Notes: generated from the letters alone by a model not told the origin. Counted from the first letter of the stretch, positions 8,472 to 17,374 are shown. The stretch: 64,000 nt of DNA from Oscillatoriales cyanobacterium (GCA_004294385.1 REAP01000025.1:1-64000); one strand, 5' to 3'. A program made the numbers and translations.

Positions 8472-9794
8472 TTACCTGTAATCCGAAGTCTGAATACTAC
8501 TCAACTTCGCCGCATATTTCATGCCATATTCCGGGCGACAGAAGCGATCGACTTGAGACTCAAAAAACGCCCGATTAGCCTTCAAATGCTTCGGATTTGG
8601 GTCATCCAAAGGATATAATAGAGCAGCCCGTAATGCTTGAAATACTGCCGAAGTTACGCAATACATCGATCGCTGAAATGTGACTCCAATTTGATTCAGA
8701 ATATCATCTTCCCCGCGACAGCGCCCTTTGTAGAAATCCATCAAATAAGGCGGCAGGAAATGCAGCATATCTTGGGCTAGCAAAGTCGGCGGAATTCCAG
8801 ATGTACCTACGGGGAATTTGTCTGCATACAAAACTCCGTAGTGGAAGTCTTTTTGGTCATCAGGAACTTCCCTAGCTTGCGCGTTGTAAGATTTCGTGCC
8901 TCGGAACGGCGAAGTGCGGTAAAATACAGCTTCCACGTAAGGTAATGCTGCTTCATAAAGCCATGTGAAACCTTTAGATTTGGGGATGATTTCGTAGGTT
9001 TCGCCGTCGATTTGAACATGGTGGTAAATGGGCCTTCCGGCGATCGCAAATATCCCATTTACTAGGAAATCCATCGCTTGCGGGACTGTGGTAATTTTGC
9101 CTTCATCATACAAGTCCGAAACTTCAAAAAACACCGGTGCCATTACTTCCCAGAATAAACCGAGATTGCTGTAATAAGACATTTGGCGGCATTGTTCTAA
9201 AAACAGTTCGGGGAATGCTTTGTGCAGTCCTAGCATGAATGGGTCTTTTTTGAAGTAAGCTTTAATGGCGCGATCGGCATTTGCCTTGTATTCGTCAGTG
9301 TCCAAGTAAGGATCGAATTGATTTGTCGGCACGTACAAGCCCCGGTGCCACAGCATTGACCTCATACATTCTTCGGCAAATTCCATGTTAATGCGATCGT
9401 GCCACAAATGGTGAAACAATCGTGGCATTTTCCCAGTTTCTCCCTTCTCCATGAACTCCAAAAGTTCAGGGTGAGCACTTCCAGTCCCGCGCCAAATCCG
9501 CAAATCTGCACCATCACCTGAATAGTGATTTTGCAAGTCTAAATACTCCTGGGGTAAGAAGTATTTAAAGAAGGGAAGCGGTTGTAAAAATACCCGTTCA
9601 GCGATGTACAGTAAATCCCGCCAATAGAAGTCCATTGGCACCGCGTAGGCTTTCCAGATAGCGATGATTTGCATCAGATTTTCGGGTGTATCTGGAATCA
9701 TCGCGCCGCCAGCTTCTAGCCTGTGAATTACGTCAGCAAATTCGTGCTTGGAAGGAGGTAGTTTGGTTGCTGGTTTATTAGGAGTTTGTACCAT
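8472..9794 (-). CDS. cupB: CO2 hydration protein of the NDH-1 CO2-uptake complex (CupB/ChpX type likely)
   Basis: A 440-aa protein of the cyanobacterial CupA/CupB family, which sits on specialised NDH-1 complexes at the thylakoid and is thought to couple electron flow to CO2-to-bicarbonate conversion. Family features include the LEAGGAMIPDTPENLMQI block near residue 27, a His-rich HHLWHDR segment (about 128) and the C-terminal SMYCVTSA region. It is the last gene of the minus-strand cluster ndhF - carbonic anhydrase - ndhD - cup. Assignment to CupB rather than CupA rests only on the lack of a cupS-like gene downstream, so it is tentative. The 277-bp gap from ndhD holds a palindromic element and a MITE, which may affect expression. 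Confidence 0.88.
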   Translation of the reverse strand: MVQTPNKPATKLPPSKHEFADVIHRLEAGGAMIPDTPENLMQIIAIWKAYAVPMDFYWRDLLYIAERVFLQPLPFFKYFLPQEYLDLQNHYSGDGADLRIWRGTGSAHPELLEFMEKGETGKMPRLFHHLWHDRINMEFAEECMRSMLWHRGLYVPTNQFDPYLDTDEYKANADRAIKAYFKKDPFMLGLHKAFPELFLEQCRQMSYYSNLGLFWEVMAPVFFEVSDLYDEGKITTVPQAMDFLVNGIFAIAGRPIYHHVQIDGETYEIIPKSKGFTWLYEAALPYVEAVFYRTSPFRGTKSYNAQAREVPDDQKDFHYGVLYADKFPVGTSGIPPTLLAQDMLHFLPPYLMDFYKGRCRGEDDILNQIGVTFQRSMYCVTSAVFQALRAALLYPLDDPNPKHLKANRAFFESQVDRFCRPEYGMKYAAKLSSIQTSDYR

Positions 9795-9849
9795 TGTTTC
9801 TTCCTTAGTTTGAGTGAATTTTAATGTTTATCTACTTCCAGGATCTGCC

Positions 9850-10086
9850 TATTGGTGACAACTTAATGTCAAACCGATAGTCCCGCAGTCCGGCAGTCCG
9901 GCAGGGGTTGAAACCCCTGCCTCAAAGCGGAAGTCCTCTTAAGAGGACTGGAAAACTCATTAGACATCTCCTAAAAAGATAGCCAAGAACAGGCATCCTG
10001 CCTGTTCCACGATAATTATGGGAGATGTCTATTAGTCCTCGATCGAGGACTTTCGCTATTAGACAGGGAATTCATTCCCTGGCGGA
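9850..10086. repeat. Large palindromic dispersed element, copy 1 (interrupted)
   Basis: Nested inverted repeats: GCAGGGGTTGAAACCCCTGC, then GTCCTCTTAAGAGGAC, GTCCTCGATCGAGGAC and AGGGAATTCATTCCCT. It matches the reverse complement of the element at 14777-15021 almost throughout, but carries a 69-bp insertion at 9962-10030. Its right end overlaps the ndhD 3' end and supplies the stop. Confidence 0.88.
9962..10030. mobile_element. 69-bp MITE-like element, copy 1
   Basis: Terminal inverted repeats AGACATCTCC / GGAGATGTCT, a central palindrome GAACAGGCATCCTGCCTGTTC, and flanking ATT direct repeats. The homologous element at 14777-15021 gives the uninterrupted site (CTCATTAGTCC), showing a 69-bp insertion with a 3-bp (ATT) target duplication. 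A second, same-length copy lies in the opposite orientation at 36988-37056. Non-autonomous; no transposase is visible in the window that would obviously move it. Confidence 0.88.
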
Positions 10087-11622
10087 CTTCGTTTGTGTAG
10101 ACGCGATTTCAAGAGCCGAGAATTCAAGGGAATAACTAATAGCTATTTGGGCATTTCTGTCAACCGGAAGAGTAGCAACGATCGCATTTGTAGTCGATTC
10201 GCTCCACTTCAACAGCCAAGCAGGTTGAATTCCTAACACAAAAATGATGCCCGCCAAAACCAGCGCCGGCATATTTTCGGCAAACGTCACAGCAGGATAG
10301 TAAGCCGTGGCATTATCCAACTTCCCAAAACAGGTGCGGTTGAGCAGAATTACAAAGTAAACTGCTGTTAAACCAGAGGCTAAAATGCAGATTAAAGTGG
10401 GAATTGGAAAGACAGAGAAACTGCCCTGAAACACTAAAAATTCGGCAATAAAACCCACCAAACCAGGAATTCCGGCGCTGGCCATCCCACCCAAAACTAA
10501 TAGCGAACTAGCCGTGGGTAAACCCCGCATCGGGTTCATTAAACCGTTGAGGACGTCCAAATCTCGTGTGCCGACTTTGGCTTCGATGATGCCTACTAAA
10601 TAAAATAGCAAAGCTAGAATCAAGCCGTGGCTTACCATTTGTCCGACTGCGCCGATTAAGGCGAGTTTTGTGCCGGCGGCGCAGGCTACCAGGATGTATC
10701 CCATGTGCCCGATCGAACTATAGGCTACCATGCGTTTGATGTCTCTTTGGGCGATCGCGCTCAAAGCCCCATACATCACGCTCACAGTCCCGATAATCGC
10801 TAAACCGGGAGCGATTATCGACCAAGTTTCGGGGAACAACTGCAAGCCGAACCGCACTAAACCGTAAGTTCCCAACTTTGCCAAAATGCCACCCAGCAGA
10901 ATTGCGGTTGCTGGTGAAGCTTCGACGTAAGCATCCGGTAGCCAGGTATGTAAAGGTACTAAGGGAATTTTAATTGCAAACCCAAGTAGCACAATTGTTA
11001 ACAGTATCAATTGTGTATTAAAGGATAAATCCTGAGTATGAATCGCACTGTAATCGAAGTTTAGAGAACCACTTAGCAAAGCAACCCCTAAAAATCCTCC
11101 TAAAACTAAAAGTCCTGAAACAGCGGTGTAAATGAGAAACTTCATAGCAGCGTATTCTCGCTGCTTGCCACCCCAAATCGCAATTAACAGGTAAAAAGGA
11201 ATTAATTCTATTTCGTAAAACAGTACAAACAGCAGCAAATTTTGAGACATCAAAGCTCCAGCAATACCAGCATTGATTAGCAGAATTAATGCGTAGTAAA
11301 GTTGGGGTCTAGCCACCGCTTCGCCAGTGCCATAAATGACTAATAGCGTTAGTAATGCACTTAAAACCAGCAGTGGCAAAGACAATCCGTCAATGCCTAA
11401 GTTGTAGCTCAAACCTAATTGTGGAATCCAAGGCAAATATTCTTGAAATTGCAGTCCTGAATTGGCTGGATCGAATTGAGTCAGCAGCCAGATATTTAAC
11501 AGGAAAACAGCAGCAGCAAAAGCAGAGGCTATTGAACGCAGCCGCATCCCATTCATGTTTCCGGGTAGGAACCCGACTACCGCAGCGCCCAACGCGGGCA
11601 ACCAGAGCAAGGCACTAAGCAT
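10072..11622 (-). CDS. ndhD: NDH-1 subunit D of the CO2-uptake type (NdhD4/D3-like)
   Basis: A 516-aa, very hydrophobic proton-pumping antiporter-like subunit of NADPH/plastoquinone oxidoreductase (complex I M-type) in the thylakoid membrane. About 13-14 membrane helices; the conserved Lys/His-containing helices include KIPLVPLHTWLPDAYVEAS near residue 220 and IKRMVAYSSIGHMG near residue 300. Position next to cup and ndhF assigns it to the CO2-uptake NDH-1 form rather than the respiratory one. Start ATG at 11622. The final residues SARE and the TGA stop are encoded by the palindromic repeat at 9850-10086, so the native C-terminus has probably been altered. Confidence 0.92.
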   Translation of the reverse strand: MLSALLWLPALGAAVVGFLPGNMNGMRLRSIASAFAAAVFLLNIWLLTQFDPANSGLQFQEYLPWIPQLGLSYNLGIDGLSLPLLVLSALLTLLVIYGTGEAVARPQLYYALILLINAGIAGALMSQNLLLFVLFYEIELIPFYLLIAIWGGKQREYAAMKFLIYTAVSGLLVLGGFLGVALLSGSLNFDYSAIHTQDLSFNTQLILLTIVLLGFAIKIPLVPLHTWLPDAYVEASPATAILLGGILAKLGTYGLVRFGLQLFPETWSIIAPGLAIIGTVSVMYGALSAIAQRDIKRMVAYSSIGHMGYILVACAAGTKLALIGAVGQMVSHGLILALLFYLVGIIEAKVGTRDLDVLNGLMNPMRGLPTASSLLVLGGMASAGIPGLVGFIAEFLVFQGSFSVFPIPTLICILASGLTAVYFVILLNRTCFGKLDNATAYYPAVTFAENMPALVLAGIIFVLGIQPAWLLKWSESTTNAIVATLPVDRNAQIAISYSLEFSALEIASTQTKSARE

Positions 11623-11726
11623 AATGTGTGAATAGTGAAGAGTAAAGAATCCATTTTTCTCGTTCTTTTTGTTTGATAATTTGAGAGTTTAGATGTTACA
11701 GTCCTGGACGCAGGTGTCACCATTAG

Positions 11727-11791
11727 TAAGGTGCGTCAGATCCGAAACCATCGATCATCGTCCTATAGCTTCGTCTGACGCACCCTACAAG
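11727..11791. repeat. Dispersed inverted repeat in the carbonic anhydrase-ndhD gap
   Basis: GTAAGGTGCGTCAGA and TCTGACGCACCCTAC face each other around a 35-bp loop. Located in the 215-bp gap inside the CO2-uptake cluster; it could act as a partial terminator or RNA-stabilising hairpin for the polycistron. Confidence 0.8.
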
Positions 11792-11837
11792 TCTATGTTG
11801 ATTTTCCCCAAATTATCAATCCAAAATTGCATTACGA

Positions 11838-12551
11838 TTAAACAAGAATATTGACGACACCCGTGTCTAAGTCGTAGTATCCACCAACTACTTTCAGTTT
11901 ATTCTCAGCAATCAACTTAGAGATGACAGGAGATGCTTTCAACCTGTTAGCTTGCAGTACAATATTGGCTTTGCAGGCATTTTCTAGACGATCGCCTGTT
12001 TTGTCTTTTGAGCTTTCTACAGCAGGCTTAATGGCTGCTAGCAAACTGCCAATTTGACCGGGAACTTCAGCTCCTTTGATGCTTGCGTCTACCGCACCGC
12101 ATCTTTCATGGCCGATTACCACCAGGACTTTTGCTCCCAATACCAGGGTGCCAAATTCCAGGCTGCCAATTTCTTCGGGAGTAGCCACATTTCCGGCTAC
12201 GCGACAGACAAATAAATCTCCGAATCCCCGATCGAATACAATCTCAGGAGGAAAGCGGGAATCTGCACAGCCGAGAATCGCCGCAAAGGGTTTTTGAGAT
12301 TTGGCAACCTCAGTGAGGCGAACTAAGTCTTGGTTGGGAGTTTGGCGTTTTCTGTCCACAAACCGCTTGTTTCCTTCCATTAGCTTTTTCAAAGCTGCAT
12401 CGGGAGTTAAGTCATTTTGAGCGATTGCTGGTTCTGGTGCAGACACCTCAGCGCCTACTCTTGCTGCTAGTATGCCTGTACCGATCGCACCTGCAACAAA
12501 TTTGAGGGAATTGCGCCGGGAAACATTGACTTTTTTGTGATCTTGGTTCAT
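11838..12551 (-). CDS. Beta-class carbonic anhydrase with twin-arginine signal
   Basis: A 237-aa beta carbonic anhydrase interconverting CO2 and bicarbonate. Zinc ligands and the catalytic dyad are visible: CADSR (about residues 95-99) and HERC (about 148-151). The N-terminus reads SRRNSLKFVAGAIG, a twin-arginine motif followed by a hydrophobic stretch and an AxA-like site, so export through Tat to the thylakoid lumen or periplasm is predicted. It lies between ndhF (103 bp upstream) and ndhD (215 bp downstream) on the same strand, which suggests it works with the NDH-1 CO2-hydration complex. Synechocystis EcaB is a comparable exported beta enzyme, but orthology cannot be proved here. Confidence 0.92.
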   Translation of the reverse strand: MNQDHKKVNVSRRNSLKFVAGAIGTGILAARVGAEVSAPEPAIAQNDLTPDAALKKLMEGNKRFVDRKRQTPNQDLVRLTEVAKSQKPFAAILGCADSRFPPEIVFDRGFGDLFVCRVAGNVATPEEIGSLEFGTLVLGAKVLVVIGHERCGAVDASIKGAEVPGQIGSLLAAIKPAVESSKDKTGDRLENACKANIVLQANRLKASPVISKLIAENKLKVVGGYYDLDTGVVNILV

Positions 12552-12654
12552 TGATTCTGCCTTGTTTGGTTTGGTTAGAAATCTTTTTTAAGACTTCATG
12601 TTTTCAGATTTTAGATTAAAAGTGTCACCTAAAATCTGTAATCTTATTATCTCT

Positions 12655-14520
12655 TTACCCGCCGACAATCAGCGACAGGCGAGCTAGTAGAGGCCAGCTT
12701 ACAATTAGTCCCAAAAGTGCAACTCCGAAGAGAATTGTCAAGGCGTAAAATTGAGTTTGACCATTGACGTTATACTTGAGGCTTTGTCCGCTGAAAACTG
12801 TTGCAAAACCGATTAAGTTCACGAATCCGTCAACAATATTGCGATCGACCCAAGAGACAATTTGAGCCACTAAACCAACTGCAAATATCACGGTGACGCG
12901 GTAAAGTTTGGCCGTGTAAAAGTCGTAGGCAAAAAAGTCTTGCAGGGCTTGAGAACCAATTCGCACTGGTTTTTCCCATTTCTCGTTCAGGTAAACAAAT
13001 GCTCCTGCACCGATGCCGATCGCACTTGACAAAACTAGCAGTCCAGTTACGGTATAATTCAAACTAGCCACAGGCAATAATTGCCACGCTGCCAAAAAAT
13101 GCGGAACGTGCAAAGTAAAGCCCATTAAAATCATCATCGGTAAGATGAAAGGCCAGTGAACTTCTGGCGAACGTTCGGTCATTTGCTTTGGTTTACCACC
13201 AAAAACTAAGCCGAAGACGCGCACTAAGCCAAAAGCAGTGACACCGTTGACAAACAAAACTATTCCTAACAAGAAAGGGTGAGTTTCCGAAAGTCCTGAT
13301 GTGAATTCTTCTAAAGCCCAGAAACAGCCGAAGGGCGGCAATCCCACTAATCCAGCGCTACCGACAATAAACGACATTGCGGATACTGGACGTTTTCCCC
13401 ACAAACCACCGAGAGAACGGACATCCTGAGTGATACTATTCCAAACTACCGAACCGATACTCATTACCAACAAACCCATTGCCAATGTATAGGCAAACAT
13501 TAATGTCAGGGCGGTTTCGGTTTGTCCGGTGCCAACAGCGATAAATACTAAGCCCATGTATGAGCTGACTATATAGGAAAGTGTGCGCTTGATGTCGATT
13601 TGGGCGATCGCAATTAAGGAAGCACCAACCGCCGTCGCAGCACCTACAATAATAGTTGTCTCAAGTCCGATCGGCGACAAAGCAATCACCGGCTGCAATT
13701 TAATCAAAATCCAAGCACCAGTCTCCACGACTACGGTGTTCCGCAAAATCGTAGCCGGCAGGGGGCCCTCCATTGCCTCATCCAGCCACAGGTGCAAGGG
13801 AAACTGAGCGCATTTGCCCATCGGGCCGGCAATCAAAGCTAAGGCCAACAAAGTCGCCACAGTGGGGTCAACCTTTGCAGTCTGGGCCCACACAGCCAAC
13901 TCGTCAAAATTCCAAGTTCCAGCCAGCGGCAGAATTGCGACTACTCCCATCAACAGAAATAAATCTCCTACCCGCTTGGTTAAGAAAGCATCGCGAGCTC
14001 CTGTCACCACCAAAGACTGATTGAACCACAGCCCGATTAGCAGGTAAGTCCCCAACGTGAGAACTTCCAAAATCATGTAACTGAAAAACAGGGAATTGCA
14101 CAACACTAAGCCGCACATCCCCGCTTCAAACAGCCCCATCAGGGAAAAGAACCTAGCCCAGCCCCAGTCCATTTCCATGTAACCGATGGCATAAATCTGT
14201 GCCAAAAAGTTCAGTCCGGTAATCAAAACTGTCGCCCCAACGGTGACACTAGAGATTTCGACGGGAATGGTTAAGTCTAAACCTGCGACATTCAGCCAGG
14301 GAATGAACTGCTGTTGCGCGGGCTGATTCCAGATAGCTGTGAGGGCGATGACACCGTGTACGAAAGCAAAGAATGTTAAGATGGCGTTCACATAACCGGA
14401 TGGTCTTGGCCCCGTGCGGCGGGTGACAGCGGGAAACCACAGCATCGATAGAACTCCGCCGATGAGTGGATAGCAAGGTATTAACCAAACGGTCTGGAGT
14501 AGGATTTGAGCCATTGGCAT
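12655..14520 (-). CDS. ndhF: NDH-1 subunit F of the CO2-uptake type (NdhF4/F3-like)
   Basis: A 621-aa L-type antiporter-like subunit of NDH-1 in the thylakoid membrane, first gene of the CO2-uptake cluster. Fifteen or so membrane helices. Conserved functional helices include LWFNQSLVVTGARDAFLTKRVGDL (about residues 165-188) and PLHLWLDEAMEGPLPATI near residue 240, and the long C-terminal region ends in further membrane helices. Length fits the short NdhF3/F4 forms rather than the ~660-680-aa respiratory NdhF1. Start ATG at 14520, with a second ATG two codons in. Promoter signals are expected in the 250 bp upstream, before the palindromic repeat. Confidence 0.92.
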   Translation of the reverse strand: MPMAQILLQTVWLIPCYPLIGGVLSMLWFPAVTRRTGPRPSGYVNAILTFFAFVHGVIALTAIWNQPAQQQFIPWLNVAGLDLTIPVEISSVTVGATVLITGLNFLAQIYAIGYMEMDWGWARFFSLMGLFEAGMCGLVLCNSLFFSYMILEVLTLGTYLLIGLWFNQSLVVTGARDAFLTKRVGDLFLLMGVVAILPLAGTWNFDELAVWAQTAKVDPTVATLLALALIAGPMGKCAQFPLHLWLDEAMEGPLPATILRNTVVVETGAWILIKLQPVIALSPIGLETTIIVGAATAVGASLIAIAQIDIKRTLSYIVSSYMGLVFIAVGTGQTETALTLMFAYTLAMGLLVMSIGSVVWNSITQDVRSLGGLWGKRPVSAMSFIVGSAGLVGLPPFGCFWALEEFTSGLSETHPFLLGIVLFVNGVTAFGLVRVFGLVFGGKPKQMTERSPEVHWPFILPMMILMGFTLHVPHFLAAWQLLPVASLNYTVTGLLVLSSAIGIGAGAFVYLNEKWEKPVRIGSQALQDFFAYDFYTAKLYRVTVIFAVGLVAQIVSWVDRNIVDGFVNLIGFATVFSGQSLKYNVNGQTQFYALTILFGVALLGLIVSWPLLARLSLIVGG

Positions 14521-14776
14521 TACCTGAAAATGTTACAAAACTTTAAAAATCTGAGAATAATTCCGATCGCACTGACTAAAGTAGTGGAAGCCAGAATCTA
14601 AGAATTATAGGCTATTTTGGCGTCAGTCTTCTAGTTACTCGTTGTTTTGAGACTAGGCGCTTCAGCATAGACTTATTAATTTTATATTAAGTCTTGCGTT
14701 AAATTTTCATATTTCTGATTAAGCATATTTATAGGTACCGATAAACTGCCCTTATAGGTATTTATAGGGACGGATT

Positions 14777-15021
14777 GTAGGGACACTCCAAGAGCCCATA
14801 GGTGTCAACTTAAGCTGTGAGTTCGCCAGTCCTCTCGCCAGTCCGCCAGTCCGCCAGGGAATCAATTCCCTGTCTAATAGCGAAAGTCCTCTAAAAGAGG
14901 ACTAATGAGTTTTTCAGTCCTCTTTTAGAGGACTTTCGCTTTGAGGCAGGGGTTTCAACCCTTGCCGGACTATCGGTTGTACCTTAATTTGACACTAATG
15001 GGTACGACGGCGTGTCCCTAC
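14777..15021. repeat. Large palindromic dispersed element, copy 2 (uninterrupted)
   Basis: A 245-bp nested palindrome. The outer arms are GTAGGGACAC...GTGTCCCTAC, then GGTGTCAA...TTGACACT, CAGGGAATCAATTCCCTG, GTCCTCTAAAAGAGGAC, GTCCTCTTTTAGAGGAC and GCAGGGGTTTCAACCCTTGC. In reverse complement it aligns with 9850-10086 without that copy's 69-bp insertion. It fills most of the 536-bp gap between ndhF and the family 2 glycosyltransferase; the remaining ~250 bp next to ndhF is AT-rich and should carry the ndhF promoter. Confidence 0.9.
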
Positions 15022-15056
15022 CTCTGCTGACCTGAAAAGCTGTATATTTGAAAATC

Positions 15057-16022
15057 TTAAAACCGTTCAATTTCCCAAGCTGCTTCGGGAAGTTTGGCTT
15101 GGCGCTGTCCGATCGCCCTTGACCTCACATTCATTAGACCGATCGGCGTATTGAAGAAGTCTACCAGATCCTTAGACGCGATCGCTGCGATCGGCAATTC
15201 CTTCAACAGCCACCTCACCAGCCGATACAAATATTCCTGTGTTGTCAATTCTCGCATCAAATCAACACCGTGGAGTTCGTGCAAATATTTATTAGATTCG
15301 CCGTACCGATACCATTGACTTTGTAACTGTTTTATGGTATTGCGGTGGCGGTGTCGGACGATCGCATTTTCGGCAAAATCCAACTTATAGGATGTTTCTC
15401 GCAAAATCCGCCAACACAAATCCGCATCGCCACCACTCGCAAGGTACGGGCGAAATAAACCGACTTCTGCTAAAACTTGTTTGCGTACAGCTAAATTGGC
15501 AGTTTGGCCGTAAGCACAAAAAGGATGAGTCAGAGTATGTTTTTGAGATAAAGTATTTTGGCGATCGGCGTGTTGTTCTAAAATAGTTTTACCAGGTAAT
15601 GCGAGTATTTCCCCGGCGGAAAGCGCGATTTCTGGATTGACGAAGGGTTTAACTAAATTTTCCAACCAGTCAGATTCTGGGCGACAGTCTGCATCGGTAA
15701 AGGCAATTATTTCGCCTTTTGAACTGTGAATGCCTTTATTGCGGGCGGCGTAGGAACTTTGAATCTGGTTTTCGGTGAAGTGGCGAATGGTTATTCGATC
15801 CGAATTGCCTCCCCCCCTTACCAAGGGGGGGACTGAGGGGGGGTTCGAGTTTGTGGCTGTTTGGATAATTGCTAAAGTGCGATCGAGACTGTTGTTGTCT
15901 ACTAAGAGATATTCTACCTTGTCTGGTGGATAAGTTTGCGATCGTAAACACTCGATTAAATCCGGCAAATCCGCCTCGCCGTTGTAAATTGGCACTACCA
16001 CCGAAACTTCCGGTAAAAACAT
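15057..16022 (-). CDS. Glycosyltransferase family 2
   Basis: A 321-aa GT-A fold glycosyltransferase, inverting type. The N-terminal VSVVVPIYNGE begins the nucleotide-sugar fold, VDNNSLDRT follows near residue 41, the metal-binding FTDADCRPE motif is near residue 110 (DxD equivalent), and the GGDADLCWR block near residue 205 carries the acceptor-side acidic residues. No membrane helix, so soluble or peripheral. Start ATG at 16022. Residues about 58-75 (PPSVPPLVRGGG) are encoded by a dispersed CCCCCCTTACCAAGGGGGGG-type palindrome inserted in frame in a loop between strands. Substrate unknown. Confidence 0.9.
   Translation of the reverse strand: MFLPEVSVVVPIYNGEADLPDLIECLRSQTYPPDKVEYLLVDNNSLDRTLAIIQTATNSNPPSVPPLVRGGGNSDRITIRHFTENQIQSSYAARNKGIHSSKGEIIAFTDADCRPESDWLENLVKPFVNPEIALSAGEILALPGKTILEQHADRQNTLSQKHTLTHPFCAYGQTANLAVRKQVLAEVGLFRPYLASGGDADLCWRILRETSYKLDFAENAIVRHRHRNTIKQLQSQWYRYGESNKYLHELHGVDLMRELTTQEYLYRLVRWLLKELPIAAIASKDLVDFFNTPIGLMNVRSRAIGQRQAKLPEAAWEIERF
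15808..15849. repeat. Dispersed G/C-run palindrome inserted in frame in the glycosyltransferase gene
   Basis: CCCCCCCTTACCAAGGGGGG followed by GACTGAGGGGGGG. It contributes the peptide PPSVPPLVRGGG without breaking the reading frame. Confidence 0.85.
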
Positions 16023-16059
16023 TTGCTGTTAATTCAGTTATAAATTATAACTTCATTGC

Positions 16060-16205
16060 TTGCAACGGGCAAGATGCCCGTTCCACAACTGCATTCAGTT
16101 CTTGTGGAACAGGCATCTTGCCTGTTGCTTCATCGTGGAACAGGCATCTTGCCTGTTGCTTCATCGTGGAACAGGCATCTTGCCTGTTGCTTCATCGTGG
16201 AAAGA
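16060..16205. repeat. GGCATCTTGCC palindromic repeat cluster
   Basis: Four successive units of a ~31-bp sequence with the palindrome AACAGGCATCTTGCCTGTT, plus a related AACGGGCAAGATGCCCGTT at the left end. The core matches the centre of the 69-bp MITEs at 9962 and 36988. Lies between the family 2 glycosyltransferase and mraY. Confidence 0.88.
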
Positions 16206-16258
16206 ATAGTATAAAATATCTCTTACATCCCCTGCACAATCCCTTACCGAATCCGCAG

Positions 16259-17374
16259 TCAACTATTGCCAGTCAATATCAAAATCATTAACACTAACAC
16301 TATGTTAGTCAAATAAAAGATACCAACAACCTGAGTTTCCAGCCAGCCAGACAGTTCTAGATGATGGTGCAGCGGAGCCATTTTTAACAGGCGTTTGCCG
16401 ATGCCATCCGGGCCTTTTGTAGCTTTGTAATAACCTACTTGAGCAATTACTGACAGCGTTTCAATAAAGAAAATTCCGCTGATAATTAATAATATCCAAA
16501 GGCTATTAGTTAATAAAGCTACCGCAGCCAACGCACCGCCCAAAGCTAAAGCACCTGTATCGCCCATAAACACGCGGGCTGGATTGCGGTTGTGGGCTAA
16601 GAAACCGAGACAACTGCCGCTGATGCAGGCGCAAAATATCATTAATTGTGGTGAAGTTGAAGCTACAGATGCGCCTAATCCTAAAAGTGCGATCGCACCT
16701 AAGCCACCCATCAATCCATCAACGCCATCAGTAAGATTAGTAGCATTGCTTTCAGCAACTAACACAAAACCAGCCAGTGGCCAAAACAGTAAACCTAATG
16801 GCAATACCCAACCGAAAGGCAAAGCAATATTCGTAGAAATAGCTGGATAGTGTAACATCAGCCACAGACAAAATAGAGCAGCAAAACCCACTTGCAAAGC
16901 CAATTTCATCCGAGGTGAGATACCTTTATTCGACTTGCGGCGGAGAATTTGCCAGTCGTCTAACCAGCCAATGAAACCATAAGCCAAAGTTAAAGCCGAA
17001 ACTGCCACAACATCTGAGTTAAACCTAGACCAAAGTAAAGCGACTGCAACTCCAGCCGGTACAAAAAATATGCCTCCCATTGTCGGGGTTCCCGCTTTTT
17101 TCAAGTGGGCTTGGGGGCCGTCTTCGCGAATTACTTGTCCTGCTTTCATTCGCTGGAGTACGGGTATAACTACATAACCCAAACCCGAAGCGACTAAAGC
17201 ACAAACAACTAGCGGAATGAACAGTGATGCAGGTGAATTCAAAAATCTACCCGCAGCCAAATCTAAACCGATAGCTGCAATGCCTAGCCCCAAACACAGT
17301 GACAAGAATAAATTCTTGCCTGTAAGTTTAAAAGGCATACTCAAAGAAACTTTTTCATCCAAAAAGTTATCCAT
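16259..17374 (-). CDS. mraY: Phospho-N-acetylmuramoyl-pentapeptide transferase
   Basis: First membrane step of peptidoglycan synthesis: transfers phospho-MurNAc-pentapeptide from UDP to undecaprenyl phosphate, making lipid I. A polytopic protein of 371 aa with about ten membrane helices. Catalytic motifs are visible: ATNLTDGVDGL near residue 215, GDTGALALGG near residue 270, and the family-specific APLHHHLE near residue 330. ATG at 17374 is chosen because GAGGAG lies 5 nt upstream; a GTG five codons earlier lacks such a site. Short spacing to other cell-wall genes is absent; the flanks are unrelated. Confidence 0.95.
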   Translation of the reverse strand: MDNFLDEKVSLSMPFKLTGKNLFLSLCLGLGIAAIGLDLAAGRFLNSPASLFIPLVVCALVASGLGYVVIPVLQRMKAGQVIREDGPQAHLKKAGTPTMGGIFFVPAGVAVALLWSRFNSDVVAVSALTLAYGFIGWLDDWQILRRKSNKGISPRMKLALQVGFAALFCLWLMLHYPAISTNIALPFGWVLPLGLLFWPLAGFVLVAESNATNLTDGVDGLMGGLGAIALLGLGASVASTSPQLMIFCACISGSCLGFLAHNRNPARVFMGDTGALALGGALAAVALLTNSLWILLIISGIFFIETLSVIAQVGYYKATKGPDGIGKRLLKMAPLHHHLELSGWLETQVVGIFYLTNIVLVLMILILTGNS

